DNA from: an uncultured Bacteroidales bacterium
GTDB lineage: Bacteria > Bacteroidota > Bacteroidia > Bacteroidales > ML635J-15
Assembly (NCBI GenBank): GCA_905234755.1
Contig: CAJOIT010000003.1
Coordinates: forward strand, 851,140 to 915,139
Length of the DNA stretch: 64,000 bases
Direction: 5' to 3'
In this document: positions 42,444 through 51,668 of the stretch, piece by piece
How the letters are laid out: every line of letters starts with the position of its first letter
How positions within the stretch are numbered: position 1 is the stretch's first letter
Notes under the pieces: model-generated
Database searches by the model: none
What the model was told of the DNA's origin: nothing
Seen by the model: only the letters and a program-made list of their open reading frames with translations
Position numbers and translations under genes: made by a program

Positions 42444-44474
42444 CTAAACATTCAAATCGTCCACAAATTTCTTTTTATCTATAGATGTTTCCACTCCATT
42501 TTCGAACTTAAATATTTTCCATGTGTTACCATCTAATATAGGCAAATAGAAAATATGATTTGTCTTCTTGGAACATACCATATAACATTTTTTTAAGTTG
42601 CGGACTTTTTCATCGTATTCTTCTTGGTTGATATTGAGCGATGATGATTTGTTTACGCTTTTTACCTCAAAGATGTGAATTCTGCCTTTTTTGTCTTTCA
42701 TAACAAAATCAGGATATGAAGAATGTATGCCATCGGAGAAATACTCGTATTTTATTTCGGAATTCAATGGATAATTCTTGCCCCACATGAATTTGCTTTC
42801 ATTCAAAAGATTTGTTTTCTGTTCGATGCTATTATGCCGAATATCCTTCAACACTTCCGCCCATTTCTTTTCCGCTTCACTATCGAATGAAAACTCATCC
42901 GATAGTTCATCGTTCTCTTTTCTATACCAAACCCAGTCGTCAAGCGTCAATGTTTTTTCTGTTTCGTTGTAGCAACTGCCATACGGAAAACTTACTGGTT
43001 CACAAACCATCATACTTTTTTCATAATCAGCAATGTATGAATGATATTTTCTATTTATTTCGCCAATGTTTTCTACAAACAAACGCCAATTTTCAAACGT
43101 GCCGGCATAATTGTAACACATATCCTGTATTTCGTTCTCACACTGCAAAAGATTACGGTACATTTCAAAAATGTTTCCTCCTGTCAGTTTTTCCTTTTTA
43201 TCCTCAAGTATAGATGCCACATCTATATCATTACTGATTGTTTCAACTTTCAGTTTTGTTGGGATTACGCGTATTTCTTTTTCAATATCGTAATCGCTAA
43301 ACAAGTTGACTTGTCTGGGTAATTCTGCATCTTTGGGTTTTATTCCCCATATCCATGCCGTGGACGCTAAGTCTTGTGCATCCTTTGGCAAGCGTTCAAA
43401 ATCTAAAAGTCGCGGATTACGGCGGACACGTCCCATAACTTGCTCATCCAGTTGTTTGCTTTGCGTATCGCGCACCTGATAAAGCATACATGCACGGGGA
43501 ATGTCCCAACCTTCGGAAATAACCATCTTAAAAATGATTACAGAAATACTCGATTCTTTCCCTTTCATATACTCTTTCCATTTTGATACGGGTAGTTTGT
43601 TCAATCCAGAATCGTTGGTTTTACAACCTTTGCCAGACTGGTCGCCTGTAATGTAAACCCATTTCAAGTCTTGATGCTTGGTATTATTGAGTGTTGGAAA
43701 AATATTATTGTTCAGTTCTTCTTCGGCTTTGTCCTTATTTGAAATCTGAACAATGAAACAAGGATTCACCTGCAGTTTATTGACATAATCTTTCTTTATT
43801 CCTTCGAATTTGTCAAGGGCTGTGTCAAGCGAATCGTATTCTGGCTGAAACTCCACTTGTTTTATCAACTTGACATTTTCAGCATCTGAGTTTGAAATTT
43901 CCACATCTGGCAACTGCTTGCGCGATAGTTTTGGAGTTGCAGAAAAGTTGATGGTCACAGAAAAAAAATCGCCCAACTCATCAAGATTTTTTGTCGCAAT
44001 ATGACATTCATCTCGTATCACATAAATGATTTTTCCTGCCGTACCTTTCATCAAATCGCCTCTTATTTCGGATAAAAAGTTAAGAAATGCACCTTCCTTT
44101 TTTAATTTGCTATCTTCTTTATACAAATCCCGCGGCAACACATATACATTATGGTCAGTTGGGATAAATATAGATCCTTCGCCACTTGTTTCCGAGTTTA
44201 TTAAATACGGATTGAGATTGGTAAATGTTCCGTTTTCGCACAAGGCACAAAATGAATTGTAATTTTGTTCCGCCAAATCGCTCTTCGAAAGCGAGGAAAC
44301 AAGAAAAACAACATTGCTGTGCAAGGCAAGAATACGATTCATGAAATCAGCCATCATATAAGTTTTGCCACTACCAGTTGGCGCCTCTACCGTGTATTCC
44401 TTTTTGCCACGCCCGAGCATAGCAACCATTTGCGAAACTGCACGATTCTGTAAGTCTTTTGCTTCTTGCAACAT
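42444..44474 (-). CDS. res: Type III restriction enzyme, Res subunit
   Basis: 676 residues. Superfamily 2 helicase: APTGSGKT (residues 31-38), DECH (155-158, in place of DEAH), TINFSATPK, a second RecA domain with MVISEGWDIPRACMLYQVRDTQSKQLDEQVMGRVRRNP (motif VI). C-terminal nuclease: YPDFVMKDKKGRIHIFEVKSV (PD...ExK). Cuts DNA after ATP-driven communication between two head-to-head unmethylated sites. About 200-300 residues shorter than EcoP15I-type Res, but all motifs are present and the frame is intact. Follows mod by 3 bp. Confidence 0.92.
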   Translation of the reverse strand: MLQEAKDLQNRAVSQMVAMLGRGKKEYTVEAPTGSGKTYMMADFMNRILALHSNVVFLVSSLSKSDLAEQNYNSFCALCENGTFTNLNPYLINSETSGEGSIFIPTDHNVYVLPRDLYKEDSKLKKEGAFLNFLSEIRGDLMKGTAGKIIYVIRDECHIATKNLDELGDFFSVTINFSATPKLSRKQLPDVEISNSDAENVKLIKQVEFQPEYDSLDTALDKFEGIKKDYVNKLQVNPCFIVQISNKDKAEEELNNNIFPTLNNTKHQDLKWVYITGDQSGKGCKTNDSGLNKLPVSKWKEYMKGKESSISVIIFKMVISEGWDIPRACMLYQVRDTQSKQLDEQVMGRVRRNPRLLDFERLPKDAQDLASTAWIWGIKPKDAELPRQVNLFSDYDIEKEIRVIPTKLKVETISNDIDVASILEDKKEKLTGGNIFEMYRNLLQCENEIQDMCYNYAGTFENWRLFVENIGEINRKYHSYIADYEKSMMVCEPVSFPYGSCYNETEKTLTLDDWVWYRKENDELSDEFSFDSEAEKKWAEVLKDIRHNSIEQKTNLLNESKFMWGKNYPLNSEIKYEYFSDGIHSSYPDFVMKDKKGRIHIFEVKSVNKSSSLNINQEEYDEKVRNLKKCYMVCSKKTNHIFYLPILDGNTWKIFKFENGVETSIDKKKFVDDLNV

Positions 44475-44477
44475 AGC

Positions 44478-46139
44478 CTACTCCTCCGTTTTTAGTTGTT
44501 CCAAATACTTCTGCGTTTTGTCGAAGTTGCTACAAACCCAATCTATTTTCTCTTTAATTGTCGCAAATTTTTCTTTTCCATAGAGAGTTTCATCTATCAC
44601 ATCAAACGGAGTTTTGCCTTTTGTCCATTCAAAATTGGCAACACTTTCTATTTCATAAACATCAAGGTTGCCACCGTATGGCTTGTTTTTCTTTATCCAA
44701 TCGAAATCTTTTGTTCCATCGTAACATTCTCCGGTCATAATGCGTTTGAGACGCTTGGTTGTAACATCGTATGCAATGCCGTTGGGTGTAGTATCTGTTT
44801 TTTCGTTCAATTGACAAAGTATAAATGTTCGGTTACCTTCGGGAGTTATATCATTGAGTAAATCGCCATCTTTTGCTTCATTACGGTTTAAGTCAAGTAC
44901 GGCATGCCCAGTAGTACCACTGCCAGCAAAAAAATCAAGAATAATCGAGTTTGGATTCTCGTAAGTTGTTGCTTGTATTAATAATTCTATAAGTTTTACA
45001 GGTTTTGGATTGTCAAAATCAGTATCTTTTAGTATTTGAAAAAGGGTTTCTGAAGCATCTTCATTCGTTTCACAATTGTAACCATCTTTGGATAATTGAG
45101 CATTAGCAAGAAAATTTTTCATTTTCTTTATTTCTCCGCCATTTTTTATATGATTAGGACGAAATGGTATTTTCGCTATATATATTATATCATCCGAACC
45201 AAATATTTCGTTCAATTTTTCTTGAGAATATCTCCATTCCCCATCTAATATAAATTCATTCACATTTTTGCCATCTTTAACAATCACATCATTTTTCAAG
45301 TATGTTATTATATTCCCTTCTGACATATTTTGTGCTTTATATGTTCCATCGGGCAAATTAAACGACACTCTGCCTGCAGGAAACTTTATTATACTTCTTG
45401 TGTTTCCAGCATTATTAATTGGCCATTTTTTGCCCGCTGTTGTATATTCTAATGAAAATGGGAAAGAATATTTTGCATTTTTTGTATAGCATAAAATATA
45501 TTCGAATATTGTCGCAAAGTTTTGCGACAAGTATGAAGGTTTCTGCTTTTTTTGCCATATAATCATTCCAGAATAATTACTCTCTCTAAAAACCTCATCA
45601 AACAAACATTTCACATACGCTTGATTCTTGTCATCAATTGAGCAGAAAATGACACCTTCGTCTGATAGCAATTGTTTTGCAAGTATCAAACGAGGATAGA
45701 GCATTGATAGAAGATTGTCGCGTGTGATAGCGTTGTTATAGTTGGTGGCGGCAAATTCGCCCATACTATCTTTTCCGTACGGTGGGTCAATGTAAATCAT
45801 GTCAATCTTTCCTCTGTACTGAATCAGAAGATTTTGCAACGCTTCGTAATTATCGCCAATGATTAGTTTGTGCGTAGGTTTATTATCATCGGTATGGAAC
45901 GATAGTTTTTCATTCTTTTTGAAATACTTGATAGTATTGCTCATCTTTTCCAATCGCTTGTCGAAATGGAGTCCAGTTCGTTTATATGTGGTGCCTAATG
46001 CAGCAATGTTTATGGCTTCGTCTAACGAATCAGCGTTTTTAATAAGTTTGATAAGCAAATCTGCATTACTTTGTTCAAGAATCTTGTCTTCAACTCGTTT
46101 TTTTATCTCATCAATAAGGGTTTCTTTAGTTGCATTCAT
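44478..46139 (-). CDS. mod: Type III DNA adenine methyltransferase, Mod subunit
   Basis: 553 residues. Beta-class N6-adenine methyltransferase order: catalytic DPPY (residues 118-121, MIYIDPPYGKDSMGEF) before the SAM motif LDFFAGSGTTGHAVLDLN (about residue 402). The stretch between holds the target-recognition region (about residues 190-340); recognition sequence unknown. No simple-repeat tract that would suggest phase variation was seen. Its ATG overlaps the stop of a small upstream ORF (TAATG). The A+T content looks higher than that of the flanking core genes, consistent with acquisition. Confidence 0.93.
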   Translation of the reverse strand: MNATKETLIDEIKKRVEDKILEQSNADLLIKLIKNADSLDEAINIAALGTTYKRTGLHFDKRLEKMSNTIKYFKKNEKLSFHTDDNKPTHKLIIGDNYEALQNLLIQYRGKIDMIYIDPPYGKDSMGEFAATNYNNAITRDNLLSMLYPRLILAKQLLSDEGVIFCSIDDKNQAYVKCLFDEVFRESNYSGMIIWQKKQKPSYLSQNFATIFEYILCYTKNAKYSFPFSLEYTTAGKKWPINNAGNTRSIIKFPAGRVSFNLPDGTYKAQNMSEGNIITYLKNDVIVKDGKNVNEFILDGEWRYSQEKLNEIFGSDDIIYIAKIPFRPNHIKNGGEIKKMKNFLANAQLSKDGYNCETNEDASETLFQILKDTDFDNPKPVKLIELLIQATTYENPNSIILDFFAGSGTTGHAVLDLNRNEAKDGDLLNDITPEGNRTFILCQLNEKTDTTPNGIAYDVTTKRLKRIMTGECYDGTKDFDWIKKNKPYGGNLDVYEIESVANFEWTKGKTPFDVIDETLYGKEKFATIKEKIDWVCSNFDKTQKYLEQLKTEE

Positions 46140-46291
46140 TATTCCGTGTGTTTTATGGCGTTTTGAAACTTTTTCGAGGACAACAGGTTGGCAACACCAT
46201 CGAAAACAAAAACGGCTGGATTTCCGTTATTGCTTTCCGAGGTATTTGCCGTAACCTGTTCCTTCAATAAGTTCCATCCATGCCGTAGCAC
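46139..46291 (-). CDS. Small ORF (50 codons) coupled to mod
   Basis: Starts at a GTG (46289-46291), reads LRHGWNLLKEQVTANTSESN... and ends in KFQNAIKHTE; its TAA overlaps the mod ATG as TAATG. No SD and no ATG start. The middle, NPAVFVFDGVANLLSSKK, looks protein-like. An overlapping frame on the same strand (46227-46367) also reads as a plausible peptide (RLEEVPFRISSNLRA, then TAWMELIEGTGYGKYLGKQ). Either a tiny gene expressed with mod or the remnant of a gene broken by a frameshift. Family not recognised. Confidence 0.45.
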   Translation of the reverse strand: MLRHGWNLLKEQVTANTSESNNGNPAVFVFDGVANLLSSKKFQNAIKHTE

Positions 46292-46346
46292 GGAGGTTTG
46301 AACTTATTCTGAAAGGAACTTCTTCTAATCGGCAAATTTTCGGAAA
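46234..46346. repeat. Nested imperfect inverted repeat upstream of mod
   Basis: Outer arms TTTCCGA..ATTTGCCG (46234-46251) and CGGCAAAT..TCGGAAA (46330-46346); inner arms GTTCCTT..AATAAGTTC (46258-46274) and GAACTTATT..AAGGAAC (46300-46319); central loop about 25 nt. An RNA from either strand could fold into a long two-part hairpin. It overlaps the small ORF ahead of mod. Confidence 0.55.
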
Positions 46347-46645
46347 GTCTCGAATAAATAGCAAACGCTATGATTAATAATATGTTAATTAAAATCCTTT
46401 ACTTCATTTAGTTAATTGATATATCGTTTATAATTATCTGTTTACCAAAATAGTACCTAATTCATACTGAACATAAATTGCGAAACGGACTGTTTCGTAT
46501 TTATTTTTATATCTGCAAAATTATAAAAAATAACTAATTGACATCCAAACGAAACTCGGGAATGCAAAACTTTTTTTCACAAATTGTTATTCGTTTCAAA
46601 TAAAAAGCATTATCTTTAACCGATTTTTTGCAGAGGCTCATTTTG
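46292..46645. other. Gene-free stretch between mod leader and adhesin gene
   Basis: A+T-rich. Holds half of the nested inverted repeat, a small hairpin ATAGC-AAAC-GCTAT near 46360, a CGAAAC/GTTTCG dyad near 46480-46500, and TATCTTTA at 46611-46618, a near-match -7 box for the adhesin gene. No other gene seen. Confidence 0.5.
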
Positions 46646-49600
46646 ATGAAACGAATACACCTTATATTAATAACAACCATTGCAATACTAATGCAATGCA
46701 AGTCTATATTCGCACAGTACGAGTTCATCGAAAACAAAGGTCAGTGGCACGAAAATGTGAAGTTCAAGATGGAACTCAACGATGGCGCGCTTTTCATCGA
46801 GGACAACGGCTTTACATTCAACATTACCGACATCAAAATGGGACACCACTCCCACGCCCATGATGAGTACGAATGGCATGACGACAATTCAATCGGTCGC
46901 GGACACGCATACAAAGTGACATTCCGCAATGCAAAAAAGCCAAAGGACATAACAAGCAACTACGCCACAAGCGACTACTGCAACTACTTCATCGGCAACG
47001 ATGAATCGAAATGGGCATCGAATGTGAAAAAATTCCGTGAGGTGGAATGCTCCGGCATATACAACAACATCGACATACGCTACTCATCTGATGACAGAGG
47101 TATGAAGTACGACTTCGTTGTGCATCCGGGCGGAAACTACAAGGACATTCAACTCGAATACATTGGTACCGATGGCATTGAAGTAAAAGACGGTGTTCTG
47201 ATTGCCCACACTACTATACGCGACATAATGGAATACACGCCAAAGGTTTACCAAATCATAAACGGCGATACCATAAACATCAGTTGCGAATATGTATTGC
47301 GCAAAAACATTGTTGGATACAAGATTTCGGAAAACTACGACAAAAACTACGACCTTGTAATCGACCCCTCGCTGGTATTCTCGACCTACACAGGTTCCAC
47401 TGGCGACAACTGGGGCTTTACCGCCACCTTCGACTACAACGACAATGTATTCTCGGGCGGAATCGTGTTTTCAACCGGCTACCCTACCTCCACTGGCGCT
47501 TATCAGGTTAACTACGCTGGCGGAACTCCGTGGGCCGACAACGCCACAAGCTACCTCGAAGGCTGCGACATAGGCATCATAAAGTACAACTCGGACGGTA
47601 CAAGCAGAATCTATGCAACCTACCTTGGCGGACACAACGGTCAGGAAATGCCTCATAGCTTAGTCGCTACCGAAAGCAACCAGCTTGTGATTATGGGAAC
47701 CACTGGCTCACCCGACTTTCCGACCACGGCAAACGCCTACGACCGCTCATTCAACGGCGGAACAAGCGTAACCTACGACAATGTCATAGGTTTCCACGGT
47801 GGCGTTGATATTTTCGTTTCAAAACTTTCGGAAGACGGGTCTCAACTGCTCGGAAGCACATACATCGGCGGAACTGGCAACGATGGTCTTAACTTCAAGG
47901 CTTCATACACACAACCCGACCCGACCACTGGCATCAACTATGTGGAAATGCACGGCAACGATTCGCTATACTACAATTATGGTGACGGTGCCCGCGGAGA
48001 AGTTGTGGTAAGCGCCAAATCATACATTTATGTCGGAACAAACACTTTCTCGTCCGATTTTCCACAAGGCATAAACGAAGGTTTTCAACCCAATGCTGGC
48101 GGTGGACAGGACGGCGTAGTGTTTGCGCTAAGCCCCGACCTTTCGCAACTGGCATGGAGCTCGTACATTGGCGGTTCGCAGGATGATGCTATATTCAGCG
48201 TTTCGCTAGACAACGAAGAAAATGTATTTGTGACAGGCGGCACAACATCATCAAACTTCCCCACTACCGCAAATGCTTACAACCAAACCTTCAACGGAGG
48301 AAGTACCGATGCTTTTGTCGCCAAGATAGCCCACAACGGGACTTTCCTGCTGACATCGACTTTTTTCGGTTCCTCCGCCTACGACAACGCCTACTTCGTT
48401 CGCACCGACCGCAACGACAAGGTTTATATCTGCGGACAGACGAAATGCGGTGGAACAGCACTAGTGCAAAATGCAGGATACTATGTTGCAAACAGCGGTC
48501 AGTTCATCACAAAATTCAACAACGACCTTACCAATGTTGAATGGTCAACCCAATTCGGAACAAATACTGGCAAACCAAACATTTCGATAACTGCCTTTGC
48601 TGTAGATGTTTGCAACAGAGTTTACCTATCGGGATGGGGACGCGAATGGCCGTATAACTACTACGATGCACAAGCACACTACTACACTTGGGACCAAGAA
48701 TTTGGCACAAAGAACATGCAGGTAACCGCAGATGCTATTCAGGACACTACAGATGGCATGGACTTCTATGTTCTTGTTCTTAACGAAGATGTAAGCGCCT
48801 TGGAATATGCAACTTTCTTCGGCGAATTGCGATACACAAGCTGCAGCGCATCTGGTCGCGACCATGTAGATGGCGGCACTAGCCGTTTCGACAAGAAGGG
48901 ACATATAATACAGTCGGTGTGTGCAAGCTGCGGCGGCTGCCAAATGTTCCCGGCAAGTCCATCGGATGTGTGGTCAACATCCAACAACTCGACAAACTGC
49001 AACAATGCAGTGTTCAAGATTAGAATAATAGAAAACCTTGCCGAAGCAAACTTCAACCCTGTGCCTGTAGGTTGCGCTCCATACAATGTGCAGTTTGAAA
49101 ACACCTCGCAGGGAACATCATTCCTGTGGGAATTTGGTGATGGCACTACATCGACGCAAACAAATCCGTCGCACACTTATACCAATGGCGGCACATACAT
49201 CGTAACACTAGTTGCACGTGACCCGGCAAGTTGCAACATGACCGACACAATACGAAGAACAATAACAGTTGTTTCGCCAAGTCCATCAACCCTTGATGAC
49301 ATTACCAGTTGCCCTGGCGAAAGCGTAATCATCGGTCCCGAAACCGACTATCCCGAAGGCACAACTTTCAATTGGATACAAGGTAGCGGATTTAGCAATC
49401 CAAACATACAGAATCCAAGTGTAACACCAACGCAAACAACAACATATACGCTTGTTGCACAAGGCGTTTGCAACGACACCGTAACCCAGACCGTTAATGT
49501 GATAATCCCCGATGTTGGACTTACCACCTCTAACGACACAACAATATGTCCGGGCGGAACCGCCACTCTACAAGTTTTCCCGACTGGAAATGCAGTAGCT

Positions 49601-51661
49601 TGGGAATGGTCAGCCGACCCGAACTTCTCGTCAATATTCTCGACAGAACAAATCGTTGATGTTTCACCTACAAATAGCCTAACCTACTATGTCAGAGTTC
49701 GCGAATCGGAATGCAACACCTACGCAACCGGGCAGGTAAGAGTGACAATACACAGGTTCAACTACAGCCTTACGCATTCTCACATCATCTGCCCGAATGC
49801 ACAGGTACAACTTACTGTTACCAACAACAGTAGCGACCAGTTAACATACCAATGGCAAGGTGCAGGAATCGTAAGCGGCGGAAACACAAACTCACCAACC
49901 GTAAGTCCAACATCAGCAACGACATACACCGTAACAATTACCAACCAGATGGGCTGTACAACCACCGACCAAGTTGAAGTTACAATAGACTTCATAACCA
50001 GTAGCATCGGCACGACAACCCACAACATTTGCCACGGATATTGCGAAGGAACGGCAGAAATCATTGCAAACGGAATCGAACCTTATTCGTACAACTGGAG
50101 CAATGATCAGTCAACACAAACAGCAACAGAACTTTGTGCAGGAAGCTACACAGTAACTGTTACCGATGGAAACTCTTGCACAACGACAAATACTGTCACT
50201 ATCTCCGAACCACCAGCTATAACGATAAATTTCACTAACATACAGGAACCTATTTGCGATGGTGTTGGCTATGGTTCGGCTACAGCAAATGTTTCGGGCG
50301 GAACTCCAGGATATTCGTATCAGTGGGACATCAACGACTACACGACCGCAACCAACAACGAATGTCTTGTAGGCGCAAACACAGTCACCGTTACCGACCA
50401 AAACGGTTGTACCGCAACCAATACAATAAATTTGCCAGCCCCTGGAACACTGACATCGCAGACAGAATCGGTAACACATGTATCATGCAACGGTTTCTGC
50501 GATGGTGCAATAAGCATTTCTGCTAGCGGTGGAAATCAGCCATACACCTACAACTGGTCGAATGGTGAACATGGAACCGAAATTCACGGACTTTGCGCAG
50601 GCAGATACACCATAACAATTGTTGATGCCGACAACTGCGTGTCGCACCAGTTCGCAAACATAACCGAACCGGATGTTCTGCAAACCTATATTCAGGAAAA
50701 CAGTCCAATACTATGCTACGGAGGCACATCAACAATCAACTCGATAACCTACGGTGGCACAGCTCCATACGCTTTTCTATGGTCAACTGGCGAAACTGCC
50801 AACACGCAGATAAATGTCACGGCAGGAAACTATTCGATAATCGTCACCGACAGCCATGGCTGCACCACCGAAGCATATATTGCAATATCACAGCCTGATG
50901 AACTTCGGATTTCAGAATATCTTACCGACCAGCTTTGCGACAACAACTGCAATGGGGAAATAGAAACCACTGTCATAGGTGGAGTTCAACCATACAGATA
51001 CAGATGGTCGAATTCGGAAACAACAAGTTACATAGAACACCTTTGTCACGGCGACTATTTGCTGACCGTTACCGATGCAAACGGATGCCAATTATATAAA
51101 GGATACGATATTACCAACTTAGGATATGTTCCAGAACTTGATGCAACAATTAGTTCTCGGGTAATATATCGTGGAGAATATGTCAGACTTTCAGCAATAA
51201 CAGAAACTAGTGGCACCTTCGAATGGGACAATGGGAAAGTACTTGACAATGAATTGGCGGCATCCCCGTTAGCTCGTCCATCTGAAAATACGCTTTTCAC
51301 GGTTATATTCCACGATGGCAACAACTGCATTGCAATCGACACCGTGTCGGTGATTGTAAAGGAAGTAATTTGCGGTGACCCGTACATTTTCGTACCAAAC
51401 GCCTTCACACCAAACGGCGACGGCAACAACGACTTTTTCCGTCCCTTCTACCCGAGCGCCATTGTAACAGAAATGTATTTCGCTGTTTACGACCGCTGGG
51501 GGGCAATAGTATACGAAACCGACAACATTCGCGCCGATGGATGGAACGGAACATACAAGGGCAAACAACTCGCTCCCGATGTATATGTATTCTGGCTGAA
51601 AGCAAAGTGTATAAATGGTGAAGAATACGAACATCGCGGTAATGTCACATTAATTAGGTAA
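46646..51661 (+). CDS. Giant secreted adhesin-like protein with SprB repeats and T9SS type B (CHU_C) end
   Basis: 1671 residues from the ATG at 46646 (a TTG 18 nt earlier is rejected). Signal peptide to about residue 24 (..MQCKSIFAQ). N-terminal ENKGQWHENVKFK domain, then a beta-propeller-like array of SBBP-type repeats (patterns SSNFPTTANAYNQTFNGGSTDAFVAKI). A PKD domain follows (CAPYNVQFENTSQGTSFLWEFGDG, about residue 815), Ig-like modules, and five SprB-type repeats of about 65 residues (CNGxCxG...GGxxPYxYxWSNG...AGxYTxTVTD). The end (YIFVPNAFTPNGDGNNDFF..DRWG..YETD.. GWNG) is the CHU_C / type B sorting domain. Exported by T9SS and displayed on the cell surface; adhesion or gliding role inferred. 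Confidence 0.92.
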   Translation: MKRIHLILITTIAILMQCKSIFAQYEFIENKGQWHENVKFKMELNDGALFIEDNGFTFNITDIKMGHHSHAHDEYEWHDDNSIGRGHAYKVTFRNAKKPKDITSNYATSDYCNYFIGNDESKWASNVKKFREVECSGIYNNIDIRYSSDDRGMKYDFVVHPGGNYKDIQLEYIGTDGIEVKDGVLIAHTTIRDIMEYTPKVYQIINGDTINISCEYVLRKNIVGYKISENYDKNYDLVIDPSLVFSTYTGSTGDNWGFTATFDYNDNVFSGGIVFSTGYPTSTGAYQVNYAGGTPWADNATSYLEGCDIGIIKYNSDGTSRIYATYLGGHNGQEMPHSLVATESNQLVIMGTTGSPDFPTTANAYDRSFNGGTSVTYDNVIGFHGGVDIFVSKLSEDGSQLLGSTYIGGTGNDGLNFKASYTQPDPTTGINYVEMHGNDSLYYNYGDGARGEVVVSAKSYIYVGTNTFSSDFPQGINEGFQPNAGGGQDGVVFALSPDLSQLAWSSYIGGSQDDAIFSVSLDNEENVFVTGGTTSSNFPTTANAYNQTFNGGSTDAFVAKIAHNGTFLLTSTFFGSSAYDNAYFVRTDRNDKVYICGQTKCGGTALVQNAGYYVANSGQFITKFNNDLTNVEWSTQFGTNTGKPNISITAFAVDVCNRVYLSGWGREWPYNYYDAQAHYYTWDQEFGTKNMQVTADAIQDTTDGMDFYVLVLNEDVSALEYATFFGELRYTSCSASGRDHVDGGTSRFDKKGHIIQSVCASCGGCQMFPASPSDVWSTSNNSTNCNNAVFKIRIIENLAEANFNPVPVGCAPYNVQFENTSQGTSFLWEFGDGTTSTQTNPSHTYTNGGTYIVTLVARDPASCNMTDTIRRTITVVSPSPSTLDDITSCPGESVIIGPETDYPEGTTFNWIQGSGFSNPNIQNPSVTPTQTTTYTLVAQGVCNDTVTQTVNVIIPDVGLTTSNDTTICPGGTATLQVFPTGNAVAWEWSADPNFSSIFSTEQIVDVSPTNSLTYYVRVRESECNTYATGQVRVTIHRFNYSLTHSHIICPNAQVQLTVTNNSSDQLTYQWQGAGIVSGGNTNSPTVSPTSATTYTVTITNQMGCTTTDQVEVTIDFITSSIGTTTHNICHGYCEGTAEIIANGIEPYSYNWSNDQSTQTATELCAGSYTVTVTDGNSCTTTNTVTISEPPAITINFTNIQEPICDGVGYGSATANVSGGTPGYSYQWDINDYTTATNNECLVGANTVTVTDQNGCTATNTINLPAPGTLTSQTESVTHVSCNGFCDGAISISASGGNQPYTYNWSNGEHGTEIHGLCAGRYTITIVDADNCVSHQFANITEPDVLQTYIQENSPILCYGGTSTINSITYGGTAPYAFLWSTGETANTQINVTAGNYSIIVTDSHGCTTEAYIAISQPDELRISEYLTDQLCDNNCNGEIETTVIGGVQPYRYRWSNSETTSYIEHLCHGDYLLTVTDANGCQLYKGYDITNLGYVPELDATISSRVIYRGEYVRLSAITETSGTFEWDNGKVLDNELAASPLARPSENTLFTVIFHDGNNCIAIDTVSVIVKEVICGDPYIFVPNAFTPNGDGNNDFFRPFYPSAIVTEMYFAVYDRWGAIVYETDNIRADGWNGTYKGKQLAPDVYVFWLKAKCINGEEYEHRGNVTLIR

Positions 51662-51668
51662 AAAATAC

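Noticed and set aside
41095..46139. ATPase/DUF4143 as a third subunit of the type III restriction system
   Set aside because: It is on the opposite strand, convergent, enclosed by its own repeats, and type III systems need only mod and res.
40840..46140. Genomic island with integrase or att sites
   Set aside because: No integrase, no tRNA at the edges and no long direct repeat enclosing the whole region; only the ATPase cassette is flanked by repeats.
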